From the NCBI GenBank assembly GCA_016794525.1, contig JAEUJY010000073.1:1-64000 (forward strand): a DNA stretch of 64,000 nt. Direction: 5' to 3'. A model generated the notes under the pieces. It was not told where the DNA came from, did not search any database, and was given only the letters and a program-made list of their open reading frames with translations. This document shows positions 39,226 through 46,646 of the stretch, piece by piece; position 1 is the stretch's first letter; every line of letters begins with the position of its first letter. A program made the translations under genes and the position numbers. This DNA comes from Myxococcales bacterium (GTDB lineage Bacteria; Myxococcota_A; Polyangia; Haliangiales; Haliangiaceae).

Positions 39226-41709
39226 ATGCGCCAGCCCACCATGCTCCGCCGCTTGCCGTGGCTCGCTGCCACCGTTGCGCTCACGCTCCTGTGCGCTCCC
39301 CGCGACCGCGCCCGCGCCGACGAGAAGAGCGACCTGATCTACAAGATCGAGGGCAGCCTGCGCACCGCGGCCTCGGCCCTCGCGTACCTGCCGAACGAGT
39401 CCAGCGACTCACCCATCGACAAGGCGCGCGACTACGTGCGCCAGGCCCACGATCTCGCGGACCAGCTCAAGCAGGTCGCCGGTGACGACAGCGACGCCCG
39501 CCGCATCGCCGAGAACTTCCGCGACATCGAAGACGACTGGAACGACGCTGCCAACCAGCTCCGCCAGCTCAAGGGTGGCCAGCGCCGCGCCGAGCCGGTC
39601 GCGACCGCGTGCGCGACGCGCGACGAGGAGCTGAAGCGCAAGGCCACCGACTACGGGCGCGCCAACGACCCGGATGGCCTGACCGAGCTGCCGCGCCTCG
39701 CCGCGACGGCGCAGGACGCCACACGGCGCGAACTCGACGAGCTGCGTTCGCACGACGGGCGCATGGATGACTACGCGGACGACGCCGACGACTTCCGCGG
39801 CGATGGGCCGTGGCGCGACCTGGCCTCGGCCACCGCGTCGGCGGCGCAGCAGACCTACGCGGTGTGGCGCAAGAGCTGGGAGGCGACCCAGGCCACCTGC
39901 AACAACCTCACGCTGGGCGTCGAGCACCCGACGGTCAAGCAGGTCCTGTCCGACCTATCGAACTCGGCCGGCGGCCGCAAGGCGGTCATCGAGCAGCTCA
40001 ACCGCGACGCCCGCGACCTGGGCTCGGCGCTGGCTGGCGTGGCCGAGGACTCGGGCATGGGCTCGGTCGAGCGCGCGAAGGCGCTCCTGCAAGCGATCGA
40101 GCGCGGCATCGAGACGCTGGGCCGCACCGCCACCACCGACCGCGAGACCAAGGTCATCCTCGAGAAGTGGCCCGACGGCGTGCGTCAGCTGAAGGAGGCC
40201 CTCGACGACCTCGAGGACCTGAAGGTCCACCAGCACGACATGGACCCGCTGCCCGAGAAGTGCCAGCTCAAGGAGCGCGAACTCAAGGACGCCATCGCCC
40301 GGAACGGCGACGACGCCGACGGCATCGACGAGCTTCCCAAGCTGGCCGAGCAGATGGCCGAGCCCGTCCGCGCGGGCCTGGCCAAGGCCGACGAGCGCAT
40401 GCGCGAGGAGGAGGGCGACCGCGACCGCGCCAAGGCGATCTCGGCCAGCGAGGGCCCGTGGAGCGACATCCGCGCGGCCGAGCAGCGCGACGCCGACGAG
40501 ACCTTCCGCACGTACGAGGATGGCTACAAGAAGACCAAGGAGGCCTGCGCGGATGTGGTGAAGGGCAAGGACTCGCCGATCGCGAAGGCGGCCGTCGAGG
40601 CGTTGCAGAAGAAGTCGACCGGGCGGGGCGACCTCGTCAAGGACCTCGAAACGAAGATCGATGCCGCCGCCCAACGACTCAACGGCGCGGCATCGCGAAC
40701 TGGCGACGGGGATGTCACCACCGCGGTCACCCTGGGCAACGAGATGACCGACGCGCTGGCACGCCTCCGCAGCACTCCCGGGAACGACCGACGCGTGAAG
40801 GAAGTGCTGGAGCGTTGGCCCGGCTACGTCGAGCAGTACAAGGCCGCCGTCGCCAACCTCGTCCTGCTCAAGCGTGCCCAGTACGATGCGGATGGCCTGG
40901 TCGCCGAGTGCAAGCGCGACGATGACGCCTTGCTCGACTACGTCGCCCAGTTCAAGAATCCGGCTGGCATCGCCCCCATCGAGGCACGGGCCGCCAAGGA
41001 CCAGGCCACGACCGAGGCCAGGCTGCAGCCCCACCGCGCTCGGCGTTCGCAGCTCGACGCGTGGCGTGGCGCCGCGGCCGGCTTCCAGCTCAGCGATGGC
41101 AAGTGGAGCTACCTGTCCGGCTACGTGCGCTCGGCGGCGCAGGGCATGTTCGACTACTGGGTGGCGCGTGAAGCCGAGGGCGAGAAGGCGTGCGACGGGC
41201 TCTTGAAGGGCGCGGACCATCCGAAGGTCGCGCAGGCGCTGAACATGCTTCGCGGCCGGATTCCGCCAGCGGCGCGCCACGCCAGCGAGCACGACTCCAC
41301 GTGCGTCGGCGTTCCGGCCGGCGGCTTCTGCACACAAGACGATCAGTGCCTCGATCGAAAATGCGCATCCAACGAGTGCACACGCTGTCCGTACCCGGAG
41401 GATGGCCAGTGTCACCCGCCGGGGACCTGCAGCCAAGCAGACTACGACGCACGGAAGCGCCACAAGGACGAGATGTGCGAGAAGCCGCTCAGCTCCAAGC
41501 CGTTCAACGTCGGCGGCAAGGTTGACTGCAGCGAGCTCGAGCAGCGATGCATCAACGCGGCGGTTTGCCTCAACTCGCGAAAGGACGTGGCTGACTGTTT
41601 CAAAGGTGGCGACAGCCGCCACCGATCCGAGATCGAGACGATCAGCAAGGTGCTCGAGACCTGTGAGGCGCTGCTCAAGGAGAAGCGCGCCCGGGATCTC
41701 TGCCAGTGA
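39226..41709 (+). CDS. Secreted protein of three ~216-residue helical repeats plus Cys-rich tail
   Basis: An 827-residue exported protein (signal WLAATVALTLLCA, cleavage near ARADEK) with a good GAGGAGG ribosome binding site. The body is three homologous helical units of about 216 residues: the first Cys of each unit falls at 129, 346, 562, the second at 225, 441, 656, a Trp at 105, 315, 531, and GPW/GKW at 194, 410, 625. The two Cys in each unit may pair. Residues about 700-827 form a Cys-rich tail (GGFCTQDDQCLDRKC, CTRCPYPEDGQC). I recognise no family. Translation is coupled to the following CPCC/DUF6714 gene by a GTGA overlap. Confidence 0.82.
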   Translation: MRQPTMLRRLPWLAATVALTLLCAPRDRARADEKSDLIYKIEGSLRTAASALAYLPNESSDSPIDKARDYVRQAHDLADQLKQVAGDDSDARRIAENFRDIEDDWNDAANQLRQLKGGQRRAEPVATACATRDEELKRKATDYGRANDPDGLTELPRLAATAQDATRRELDELRSHDGRMDDYADDADDFRGDGPWRDLASATASAAQQTYAVWRKSWEATQATCNNLTLGVEHPTVKQVLSDLSNSAGGRKAVIEQLNRDARDLGSALAGVAEDSGMGSVERAKALLQAIERGIETLGRTATTDRETKVILEKWPDGVRQLKEALDDLEDLKVHQHDMDPLPEKCQLKERELKDAIARNGDDADGIDELPKLAEQMAEPVRAGLAKADERMREEEGDRDRAKAISASEGPWSDIRAAEQRDADETFRTYEDGYKKTKEACADVVKGKDSPIAKAAVEALQKKSTGRGDLVKDLETKIDAAAQRLNGAASRTGDGDVTTAVTLGNEMTDALARLRSTPGNDRRVKEVLERWPGYVEQYKAAVANLVLLKRAQYDADGLVAECKRDDDALLDYVAQFKNPAGIAPIEARAAKDQATTEARLQPHRARRSQLDAWRGAAAGFQLSDGKWSYLSGYVRSAAQGMFDYWVAREAEGEKACDGLLKGADHPKVAQALNMLRGRIPPAARHASEHDSTCVGVPAGGFCTQDDQCLDRKCASNECTRCPYPEDGQCHPPGTCSQADYDARKRHKDEMCEKPLSSKPFNVGGKVDCSELEQRCINAAVCLNSRKDVADCFKGGDSRHRSEIETISKVLETCEALLKEKRARDLCQ

Positions 41710-42455
41710 CGTCCGCCGAACAGCGTTTTGCCTGTCAATGTTGCGGATGGCGGGTGCTCGACGAACCGACCCCGGGCTCGTACACGACCTGCCCGATCTG
41801 CGACTGGACCGACGACGCGTTGGCCACGCCTGCGGCCCGCGAAGCGCTGTATCAGGCGCGCGCTTGTTACGCCGCGACCGGCGCCAGCAGCCGCGATTCA
41901 CTGGGTGCCGTCCGAGCCGCTGCACCGGGCGAGCTGCGCGTGTCCGATGGGCTCGTGGCGCTGTCGAACTCGCCACGGGCCGAGGCGGCCGCAGCCGCCC
42001 GGGAGGCGATCGTCCGCGCCTTCGGTGACGTGCCCCCTGGAGACCGCGTGACGCTCACGGGAGCGTACCGGGCCGACGGAGACGGCAGCACGCCGCGCAT
42101 CGACTGGGACGACTGGGACACCAACTGGCGCGACATACCTGGGGAGGTCCTCGACTTCTTCGGCAACGCGACCAGCGTCTTCGTCTTCGGCAACCTGGCG
42201 AGCTTCCGGTACTACCTGCCGGCCTACATGCTTCGCGCCATCGAGACCGGGGACGCGATGCGAGTCGTCTCCGCGCTCGACCGCAAGACGCCGGGGACGA
42301 CGCCCGAGTGGTCGGCGGAGGTCGAGGCCCTCAACCCAGCGCAACGGGCTGCGGTGGTCGAGTTCCTTCGCTTCGTTGTCGACTTCCTCGGGCCCGACGA
42401 TCGTGCGGAGCGTGCGCTCGAGCGGATCTGGCTGCCGGCGACGGCGGCGCCGTAG
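41706..42455 (+). CDS. CPCC zinc-ribbon / DUF6714-like fusion protein
   Basis: A 249-residue protein beginning at GTG 41706 inside the preceding stop. Residues 1-40 match the CPCC Cys-rich family (CQCCGWRVLDEP, TTCPICDWTDD; Cys10, 12/13, 29, 32), a zinc ribbon. Residues about 75-245 match DUF6714 (AFGDVPPGDRVTLTG, IPGEVLDFFGN, FRYYLPAYMLRAIETGD), a family often found near toxin-immunity and defence genes. The combination in one chain looks like a fusion. Function unknown; a role in immunity to a secreted toxin is a guess from the family context. Confidence 0.75.
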   Translation: MTSAEQRFACQCCGWRVLDEPTPGSYTTCPICDWTDDALATPAAREALYQARACYAATGASSRDSLGAVRAAAPGELRVSDGLVALSNSPRAEAAAAAREAIVRAFGDVPPGDRVTLTGAYRADGDGSTPRIDWDDWDTNWRDIPGEVLDFFGNATSVFVFGNLASFRYYLPAYMLRAIETGDAMRVVSALDRKTPGTTPEWSAEVEALNPAQRAAVVEFLRFVVDFLGPDDRAERALERIWLPATAAP

Positions 42456-42641
42456 GCGCGTGCGAAGGGACTGGACGAACTACAACGCCGGGACGGTCTC
42501 GCGTGCGCCGAAGTCGGGCGGCCCGCCGCGATCCGCTCGACGGGGCGAGTGCATCCGAGCGGGCTCGCGACCGAGGGCGGCCACGTCTATCGGATGAAGG
42601 CGCGTCGCAGGCCTCCGGTCGTCGCTCACGCATGGGCGCGA

Positions 42642-43658
42642 TCAGCGTGTCGTCGATCTGGACCGCTGAGCCGGAGCGTTGCTCGCTGCGCTGCGGAAGA
42701 TCTCCGCGCGGTGAAAGTCGAGGAAGCGTTCCTGGGCGTCGCTGAAGTGACCCACCTCGGGTGGATGGTCGGGATCGAGGCCAAGCTTGACCAGCGACTT
42801 CTCGTGGGCAACGGCAGAGACCAGGACGCGACCATCGGCGAAGGAAATGAATCCGCGGTCGAAGAGGAAGTCAGCCTGGGGGGCGAGGAGGAGTCCGTTG
42901 TCGCCGCTGAGACGCTCCTGATTGCTCGCGTGGCGCCAAGGCTTGATGTGGCTCGCGATGAGGTATGTCGGGTTGGCCACGCGCGTGATCCGGCAACGTA
43001 GCTCGAGGCGAGCGACGTTCTGCCTGAACACTCCCTGGCCGCGGCGGGCCTTCACCAAGGCGTCACGCTCGGTGCGGTCGGATGTCGCGGTGGCGAGTCT
43101 GCGAACTTCTTCTTCTTCCCACCGAGTCCGTTCAACCTCCTCCGACGATGCGAGGAGGAGACCGCGCGCGTCGTGCAAGATCAGGCGATTGCCGCAGTCC
43201 GCGAGGAGATCCTCGAGGACCAGACCGAGCGCATCAGGAAGCTCGGCGAGGTAGACCGACTGGAGGCCCTTGCCGCTGGCGGAATTCAACGGCGCATACT
43301 TGGCGGGAAGCAGCGGCTGGATGCGCGACCATGCCTCGCGCGGGGCCAGCGGGACATCGAGCGGAAAGTACTGCACGTCGGCGCGGTAGCCGATAACGCT
43401 CCAGTTGCGGCCCGCGTCGCCGAACTCCTCAGGCTTGGGTGCGTCGTAGCCGAACGAGGAAACGGTTCCCATAGCCCGGACATGGCCCTCCCAGTAGGAG
43501 AAGACCCGGTCGCCTGGCGCGACCTCCTTCATGTTCTCGTAGAACTGGTTGCGCGCGCCGTCGGCGCGACGCTTCGGTGACCAAAGATAGCCGCCGGCAA
43601 TCTCGTGCCGGTGCGTTTGCTTCTGGTTGACCCACCAATAGCGCAACGGGAGCAGCAT
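42642..43658 (-). CDS. EVE-HNH endonuclease (predicted modification-dependent restriction)
   Basis: A 338-residue protein. The N-terminal ~140 residues form an EVE-like (PUA-fold) domain (YWWVNQKQTHRHEIAGGYLW, FYENMKEVAPGDRVFSYWEG), the class of reader that binds 5-methylcytosine or other modified bases. The C-terminal part at about 205-300 is an HNH nuclease (ASHIKPWRHASNQERLSGDN, GLLLAPQADFLFDRGF). EVE-HNH and SRA-HNH proteins are Type IV restriction enzymes that cut modified phage DNA. It is less GC-rich than the left flank and lies next to the defence-type operon. Confidence 0.85.
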   Translation of the reverse strand: MLLPLRYWWVNQKQTHRHEIAGGYLWSPKRRADGARNQFYENMKEVAPGDRVFSYWEGHVRAMGTVSSFGYDAPKPEEFGDAGRNWSVIGYRADVQYFPLDVPLAPREAWSRIQPLLPAKYAPLNSASGKGLQSVYLAELPDALGLVLEDLLADCGNRLILHDARGLLLASSEEVERTRWEEEEVRRLATATSDRTERDALVKARRGQGVFRQNVARLELRCRITRVANPTYLIASHIKPWRHASNQERLSGDNGLLLAPQADFLFDRGFISFADGRVLVSAVAHEKSLVKLGLDPDHPPEVGHFSDAQERFLDFHRAEIFRSAASNAPAQRSRSTTR

Positions 43659-43713
43659 ACCCCACCCGGGGCCGGGTCACGCGCGTGGATGCGGGCTCGC
43701 GCGCGTCACGCGC

Positions 43714-43812
43714 CGCGCGGCGCTGGAGGCGCGCGTGGAGGATGCGAGTCCGCAGGTCCGCGAGCATGTCGCGGCGGCGATCAGGGCGCTGGAGCGGGGG
43801 AGGCGCGCCTGA
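43714..43812 (+). pseudogene. queG-like 3' fragment, copy 2
   Basis: Thirty-two residues, RAALEARVEDASPQVREHVA then AAIRALERGRRA and a stop, are the second copy of the QueG-like C-terminus seen at 38335-38430, in the same orientation about 5.4 kb away. No QueG catalytic or 4Fe-4S parts are present. The fragment lies immediately upstream of the EVE-HNH gene start. About 220 bases between it and the next gene (44037) hold nothing I can support. Confidence 0.5.
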
Positions 43813-44036
43813 CGGCGTGTCACGGTGAAGTCAGCGTGCGCGTTGAGGCGTGAGCTATCAATGGGGCCGGGATGCCCGTCAGTGCCACGCGGGTCGCATC
43901 CAACACAGGCCGGGCCTACGTGTACCTCGGTGGCCGGCGCGACGTTCGACAACACGCTGAATGGCGCCGTCGGCCACCCAATTGGGGTGATTGCTGGATC
44001 TTGGTGGCGGGGCGTACCGTGCGGCGAGGGGGAGAC

Positions 44037-45323
44037 ATGATTTTCTGTCCGCACTGCGGTGCTGATCGCCGGACGGTGGCACCAATCGCCGCTTGTCCCG
44101 CGTGTGGTGTGAAGGTCGACGTCGATCGGCTTGCGACGGGGGCTCAGGTGCTGGCGCCTCCGCCACGGCTCGCCGCCACGACGGCCGAGGTCGACCTCCC
44201 CGAAGAAGACATCCCCGCGCGCGCCTTCAATCGCCGCCCGCTCATCGCTGGCGCGATGGTTGCGGTCGCGATGGTCGCGTTGCTTGTGTTCGTCGTCAGC
44301 CGCAGCGGCGAGCGCACCTCGTCTGGTACCGCCGCAGCTAGCGCGACCACCGCAGCCCCCGCCGAGCCACCACCCCCGCCCCCGCCGCAGATGCCCAAGC
44401 GGATCGTGCTGCGAGTCGAGCGGGTCCAGGTCGCTGCCACAGAGCGTGAGTGGGATGGCCCCGTCGCCGAAACCAGCTACAAGAAGCTGTGTTCCGATGT
44501 CGCTGGCGTGGTTGCCGTCGTGCGCCCCGCGGGGGCCCTCGCGAGCGTCGTCTGCGACCTCATGAGCGAGAAGCAGCGTCAGACCGACCCGCGCGAGCCG
44601 GACCTCCGCGTCGAGCTCCGGAGCGGCCCCGTCGTCTACACGAGCTACGTGGCCCCCGACCGGCGGGCACATCAGTTCGGCTACTCCTTCGTGATCCCGG
44701 ATGAGTCCATCCCGGCTCAGGGGCTGGTGCTGGCAGTCCTGGACGACGACGACGGCGCTCTCGGCGGCGAGGAAATCGGCTCGGTCCGACTGTCCCGCGA
44801 TCAGCTCATCACCATGGCGACGACCGGCGAGCTGGGCGCGCTGTCCGCCGAATCGCTGAGCCTGCTCGAGGTCACGGTCACGCCGCACGACGGCCGGCTG
44901 CGCAAGGCGGAGTTCGACCTGGCAACCAACTCCGGTGGCGAGACCGTCCGGGGCATCGCCGTCAACGCCGGCGACGTCGTGCGAATCGAGGCTTCGGGTA
45001 CCTGGCAGATCGGCACGTACAACAACGACGAACTCGGTCCTGAGGGCTTCACCGACGGCCGGCTGCAGTCGTCAAACCTGCCGCTCTTCGCTCGAGTCAA
45101 CCACGGCTCGACGGTCGCGCTGGTTGGCCAGCAGGGCAAGCTGGTGGTTCTCCCCGTCCATCCGTGCACCCGCGTTGTCAGCCCATTCGCCGGTGTCATC
45201 TGGGTTGGGATCAACGATCGCAAGATCAACGACAACCAAGGCAGCGCTCACTTCCGCGTCTTCACGCGGGCCGCGAAGGCTAGCGAGTGGGCAAGCCCGG
45301 CGGCGTTGCTGGGTTGTGAATGA
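44037..45323 (+). CDS. Zinc-ribbon membrane protein with LecA-like C-terminal domain
   Basis: A 428-residue protein with a GGGGGAG ribosome binding site. It opens with a double zinc ribbon (MIFCPHCGADRRT, AACPACGVKV), then one transmembrane helix (PLIAGAMVAVAMVALLVFVV, about 75-95), a Pro-rich linker, a C2-like beta domain (about 125-290), and a C-terminal domain resembling the LecA/PA-I galactophilic lectin (GDVVRIEASGTWQIGTY, GPEGFTD, GVIWVGINDRKINDNQG). A cytosolic ribbon with an exposed sugar-binding domain suggests a cell-surface receptor; the ligand is inferred from fold only. Convergent with the defence operon. Confidence 0.75.
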   Translation: MIFCPHCGADRRTVAPIAACPACGVKVDVDRLATGAQVLAPPPRLAATTAEVDLPEEDIPARAFNRRPLIAGAMVAVAMVALLVFVVSRSGERTSSGTAAASATTAAPAEPPPPPPPQMPKRIVLRVERVQVAATEREWDGPVAETSYKKLCSDVAGVVAVVRPAGALASVVCDLMSEKQRQTDPREPDLRVELRSGPVVYTSYVAPDRRAHQFGYSFVIPDESIPAQGLVLAVLDDDDGALGGEEIGSVRLSRDQLITMATTGELGALSAESLSLLEVTVTPHDGRLRKAEFDLATNSGGETVRGIAVNAGDVVRIEASGTWQIGTYNNDELGPEGFTDGRLQSSNLPLFARVNHGSTVALVGQQGKLVVLPVHPCTRVVSPFAGVIWVGINDRKINDNQGSAHFRVFTRAAKASEWASPAALLGCE

Positions 45324-45461
45324 TGACGGGCGAAGTGCGGCCGCGTAGGTCGCCGACTCGTCCGCAGATCGTCCCAAATCTGTATCGCTGGCATCCCCAT
45401 CGAGTAGTCTTGGCGGTGGCTCGATGCCTTGTCGGTCGCACCAACCGTTTCTCGGTCAGCG

Positions 45462-46646
45462 CTATGCCGAAGGCGACGGTGAGGCGATGTGATAGACCTC
45501 GGTCCACGGCTTGATCTCCAGACGCGTCCGCTTCTCTTGCCAGCCGCCGTCTAGGACGCGGATCCGTTGGCCGACGGTCAACGCAGGCAACAACGGGGCG
45601 ACGGACGACGCGTGGACCACGGCGATGCTGCGACCGGCGTCGGCGCTGGCCATGAAGCCGTGGGGCTGGGGTGGGCTGGCGACGAGAAGCTCTGCGTCGC
45701 CTTGGCCATCCACAAGTGCGGCCTCCTCGGCCCGGTGCCACCCAGCGTCGCACCGCGCACGTACGGCACATGAACGACACAGGTCGCTGGGCATCGCCCG
45801 CGCCGGCCGCTCCCTCAGCATCCCCTGGAGCAGGGGCAGTTCGAGCCGCAGGGCCCTCTCGGTTGCCAGAAGATCCGACGTCGACACGGACCATGACTCG
45901 GTGCCGTGTAAGTACTGGGCGCTGATTCGTGTCGGCGCCGCCCTTGTCGCGCGCCACCAGAGGAGCGCATAACGGACTAGCTGGCGTCGGTGCTTCTCGC
46001 TCGGCTTGCCAATCTTGAAGTCAACGATCTCAATGCTATCGCCGCTCAATTGCACGCGGTCAAGGACGCCCAAGAACGGAAGCTCAGGGTGCGTCAGCTT
46101 CACCTCTGAAAGCGCACCCCGCTGTGCCAGAAGGACGTTCAGGTCGGCGCCGTCGGCGCCATCACCGGCCGCTGCGAATGCGTGCTGGGAGGCCTGACCG
46201 TGCAACGAGACGTGCGAGTTGGGCTTGTACTGGGCACGGAACAAGCGGACGGCACGGTTGGTCAGGTCCTCGGCGCTCGTCCGTAGACGGAAAGCGGGGC
46301 CGGGCCTGGGATGGGCCGTCAACCGTTTCTGCCACTCGGCGACGGCGCGCGCGAAGCCTGGGAAGAAGTCCGCGTCCTTCAGCGCCGCCGCAAACTCCGG
46401 GCCGCCGAACGGCGGGTTGCCCCGCTGGCCGCACGCACGCGTCAGACGGTCGAGCGCCTCGTGAACGATCTGCCCCTCGATGGCTGCCGGGTGCGGACGC
46501 ACCGGGAAGCGAGCGAAGTCGCCCCAGCGCGAGCGCAAGAGCTGCCATCGACGTGGGCATGCCTCGATGTCGTCTATCGAGGTGCTGCTCCAGATGGATG
46601 GCGGCTCAGCCCACGCGGTGGGCGCTTGCAGCTCGTAGAAGCTCAT
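45462..46646 (-). CDS. PD-(D/E)XK nuclease with Cas4/AddB-like Fe-S Cys cluster
   Basis: The 394-residue last gene of the operon. Nuclease core residues are visible: a His in VHEALDRL (about 62), Asp196 (LGVLDRVQL), the D-x-K in IVDFKIGK (Asp209, Lys211), and Gln222/Tyr226 downstream. Four Cys (30 in IEACPRRW; 290, 293, 299 in CRSCAVRARC) frame the nuclease as in Cas4 and AddB, where they hold a 4Fe-4S cluster. A C-terminal OB-like extension (about 355-390) follows. It should be a single-strand or end-processing nuclease. The ATG overlaps the helicase stop as ATGA. Confidence 0.88.
   Translation of the reverse strand: MSFYELQAPTAWAEPPSIWSSTSIDDIEACPRRWQLLRSRWGDFARFPVRPHPAAIEGQIVHEALDRLTRACGQRGNPPFGGPEFAAALKDADFFPGFARAVAEWQKRLTAHPRPGPAFRLRTSAEDLTNRAVRLFRAQYKPNSHVSLHGQASQHAFAAAGDGADGADLNVLLAQRGALSEVKLTHPELPFLGVLDRVQLSGDSIEIVDFKIGKPSEKHRRQLVRYALLWWRATRAAPTRISAQYLHGTESWSVSTSDLLATERALRLELPLLQGMLRERPARAMPSDLCRSCAVRARCDAGWHRAEEAALVDGQGDAELLVASPPQPHGFMASADAGRSIAVVHASSVAPLLPALTVGQRIRVLDGGWQEKRTRLEIKPWTEVYHIASPSPSA

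Noticed and set aside
39955-41976. 673-residue minus-strand frame opposite the repeat protein
   Set aside because: Long but antisense to a gene with signal peptide, ribosome binding site and threefold repeat; the antisense frame has no domain or start signal.
43677-43800. Minus-strand repeat protein common to 38.4 and 43.7 kb
   Set aside because: Both copies read open on the minus strand too, but differences between copies are conservative only in the plus-strand frame that resembles the QueG C-terminus.
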